NCBI GenBank assembly: GCA_016720595.1
Contig: JADKKI010000006.1
Coordinates: 310,001-374,000 of the forward strand
Length of the DNA stretch: 64,000 bases
From: Myxococcales bacterium
GTDB lineage: Bacteria > Myxococcota_A > Polyangia > Haliangiales > Haliangiaceae
Direction: 5' to 3'
Below the pieces are notes generated by a model, which ran no database searches, was not told the origin of the DNA, and saw only the letters and a list, made by a program, of their open reading frames with translations. Both the position numbers and the translations under genes were made by a program. Shown here one piece after another: positions 63,956 through 64,000 of this stretch (its first letter is position 1; the number at the start of each line of letters is the position of its first letter).

Positions 63956-64000
63956 TGGTGCCCATTCGCTACAACGTTCGCAGCCTGATCGTCCGCAAGG
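63955..64000 (+). CDS. Start of a second FtsX-type permease (partial)
   Basis: The last base of the previous stop codon begins the next ATG; the first 15 residues MVPIRYNVRSLIVRK show the 'N-x-R-S-L-x-x-R-K' pattern at the beginning of MacB-type permeases. The gene runs past the end of the window. A two-permease arrangement fits a heterodimeric exporter. Confidence 0.6.
   Translation, partial: MVPIRYNVRSLIVRK

Overview
The window is a 64 kb stretch of very GC-rich DNA with genes packed on both strands, many overlapping by 1-4 bases. The gene content points to a myxobacterium (Myxococcota, perhaps a Haliangium/Kofleria-type lineage; this is inference). It holds two large Ser/Thr protein kinases, three sigma-70-like factors, one of them resembling a Myxococcales-specific family, a VIT/VWA protein, an orphan NtrY-like kinase, about twenty predicted lipoproteins and a PilT-type ATPase. 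I saw no rRNA, tRNA, CRISPR array, integrase or transposase, and no gene-free gap above 300 bases.

Layout. 1-1624: end of agmatine deiminase and N-carbamoylputrescine amidase (agmatine to putrescine), with a flavodoxin-like reductase between them. 1.7-8.6 kb: a membrane protein with an HEAQH motif, YqgE, several lipoproteins, a GDPD phosphodiesterase and a SlyD-like FKBP. 8.6-15.4 kb: bioB, a large conserved hypothetical, a diheme cytochrome lipoprotein, a CBS-pair protein, an EamA-like transporter and a PduO-type cobalamin adenosyltransferase. 15.4-19.2 kb: a Gly/Ala-rich peptide with a double-glycine leader next to a VIT/VWA - ECF sigma - small protein operon. 19.3-25.9 kb: a DUF3592 protein, a sigma factor with a SnoaL-like tail, and an Omp85 - DUF4390 - NtrY-kinase - lipoprotein operon. 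26-36 kb: zinc-ribbon Ser/Thr kinase, VOC protein, outer-membrane-type protein with a blue-copper protein, OPT transporter, and a TPR/winged-helix regulator divergent from a Cys-repeat lipoprotein. 36.4-39.8 kb: sigma factor divergent from a kinase that carries an N-terminal zinc anti-sigma motif. 39.9-48.7 kb: CoA transferase, TetR, SCP2, lipoproteins, glmU, C-type lectin and amidohydrolase. 48.8-54 kb: REC-GGDEF-EAL protein, PilT and a YXWGXW-type protein. 54-64 kb: trpS, prolyl oligopeptidase, a zinc-ribbon protein, lipoproteins and a MacA/MacB-like export operon that runs off the end.

Data quality matters here. Thirteen genes between 27.0 and 59.3 kb, including the essential glmU, carry about 24 frameshifts. 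Nearly all are explained by loss of one base from a G/C run or one unit from a CG or GT repeat, and in every gene the missing bases sum to a whole number of codons. None were found in genes outside that interval. I treat these genes as intact in the organism and give full-length coordinates.

The most interesting items are the zinc-anti-sigma/Ser-Thr-kinase fusion divergent from a sigma factor; the double-glycine peptide beside the VIT/VWA-sigma operon; and a perfect 29-base inverted repeat lying between two convergent genes that supplies the same last residues (GTVST) and the stop codon to both.
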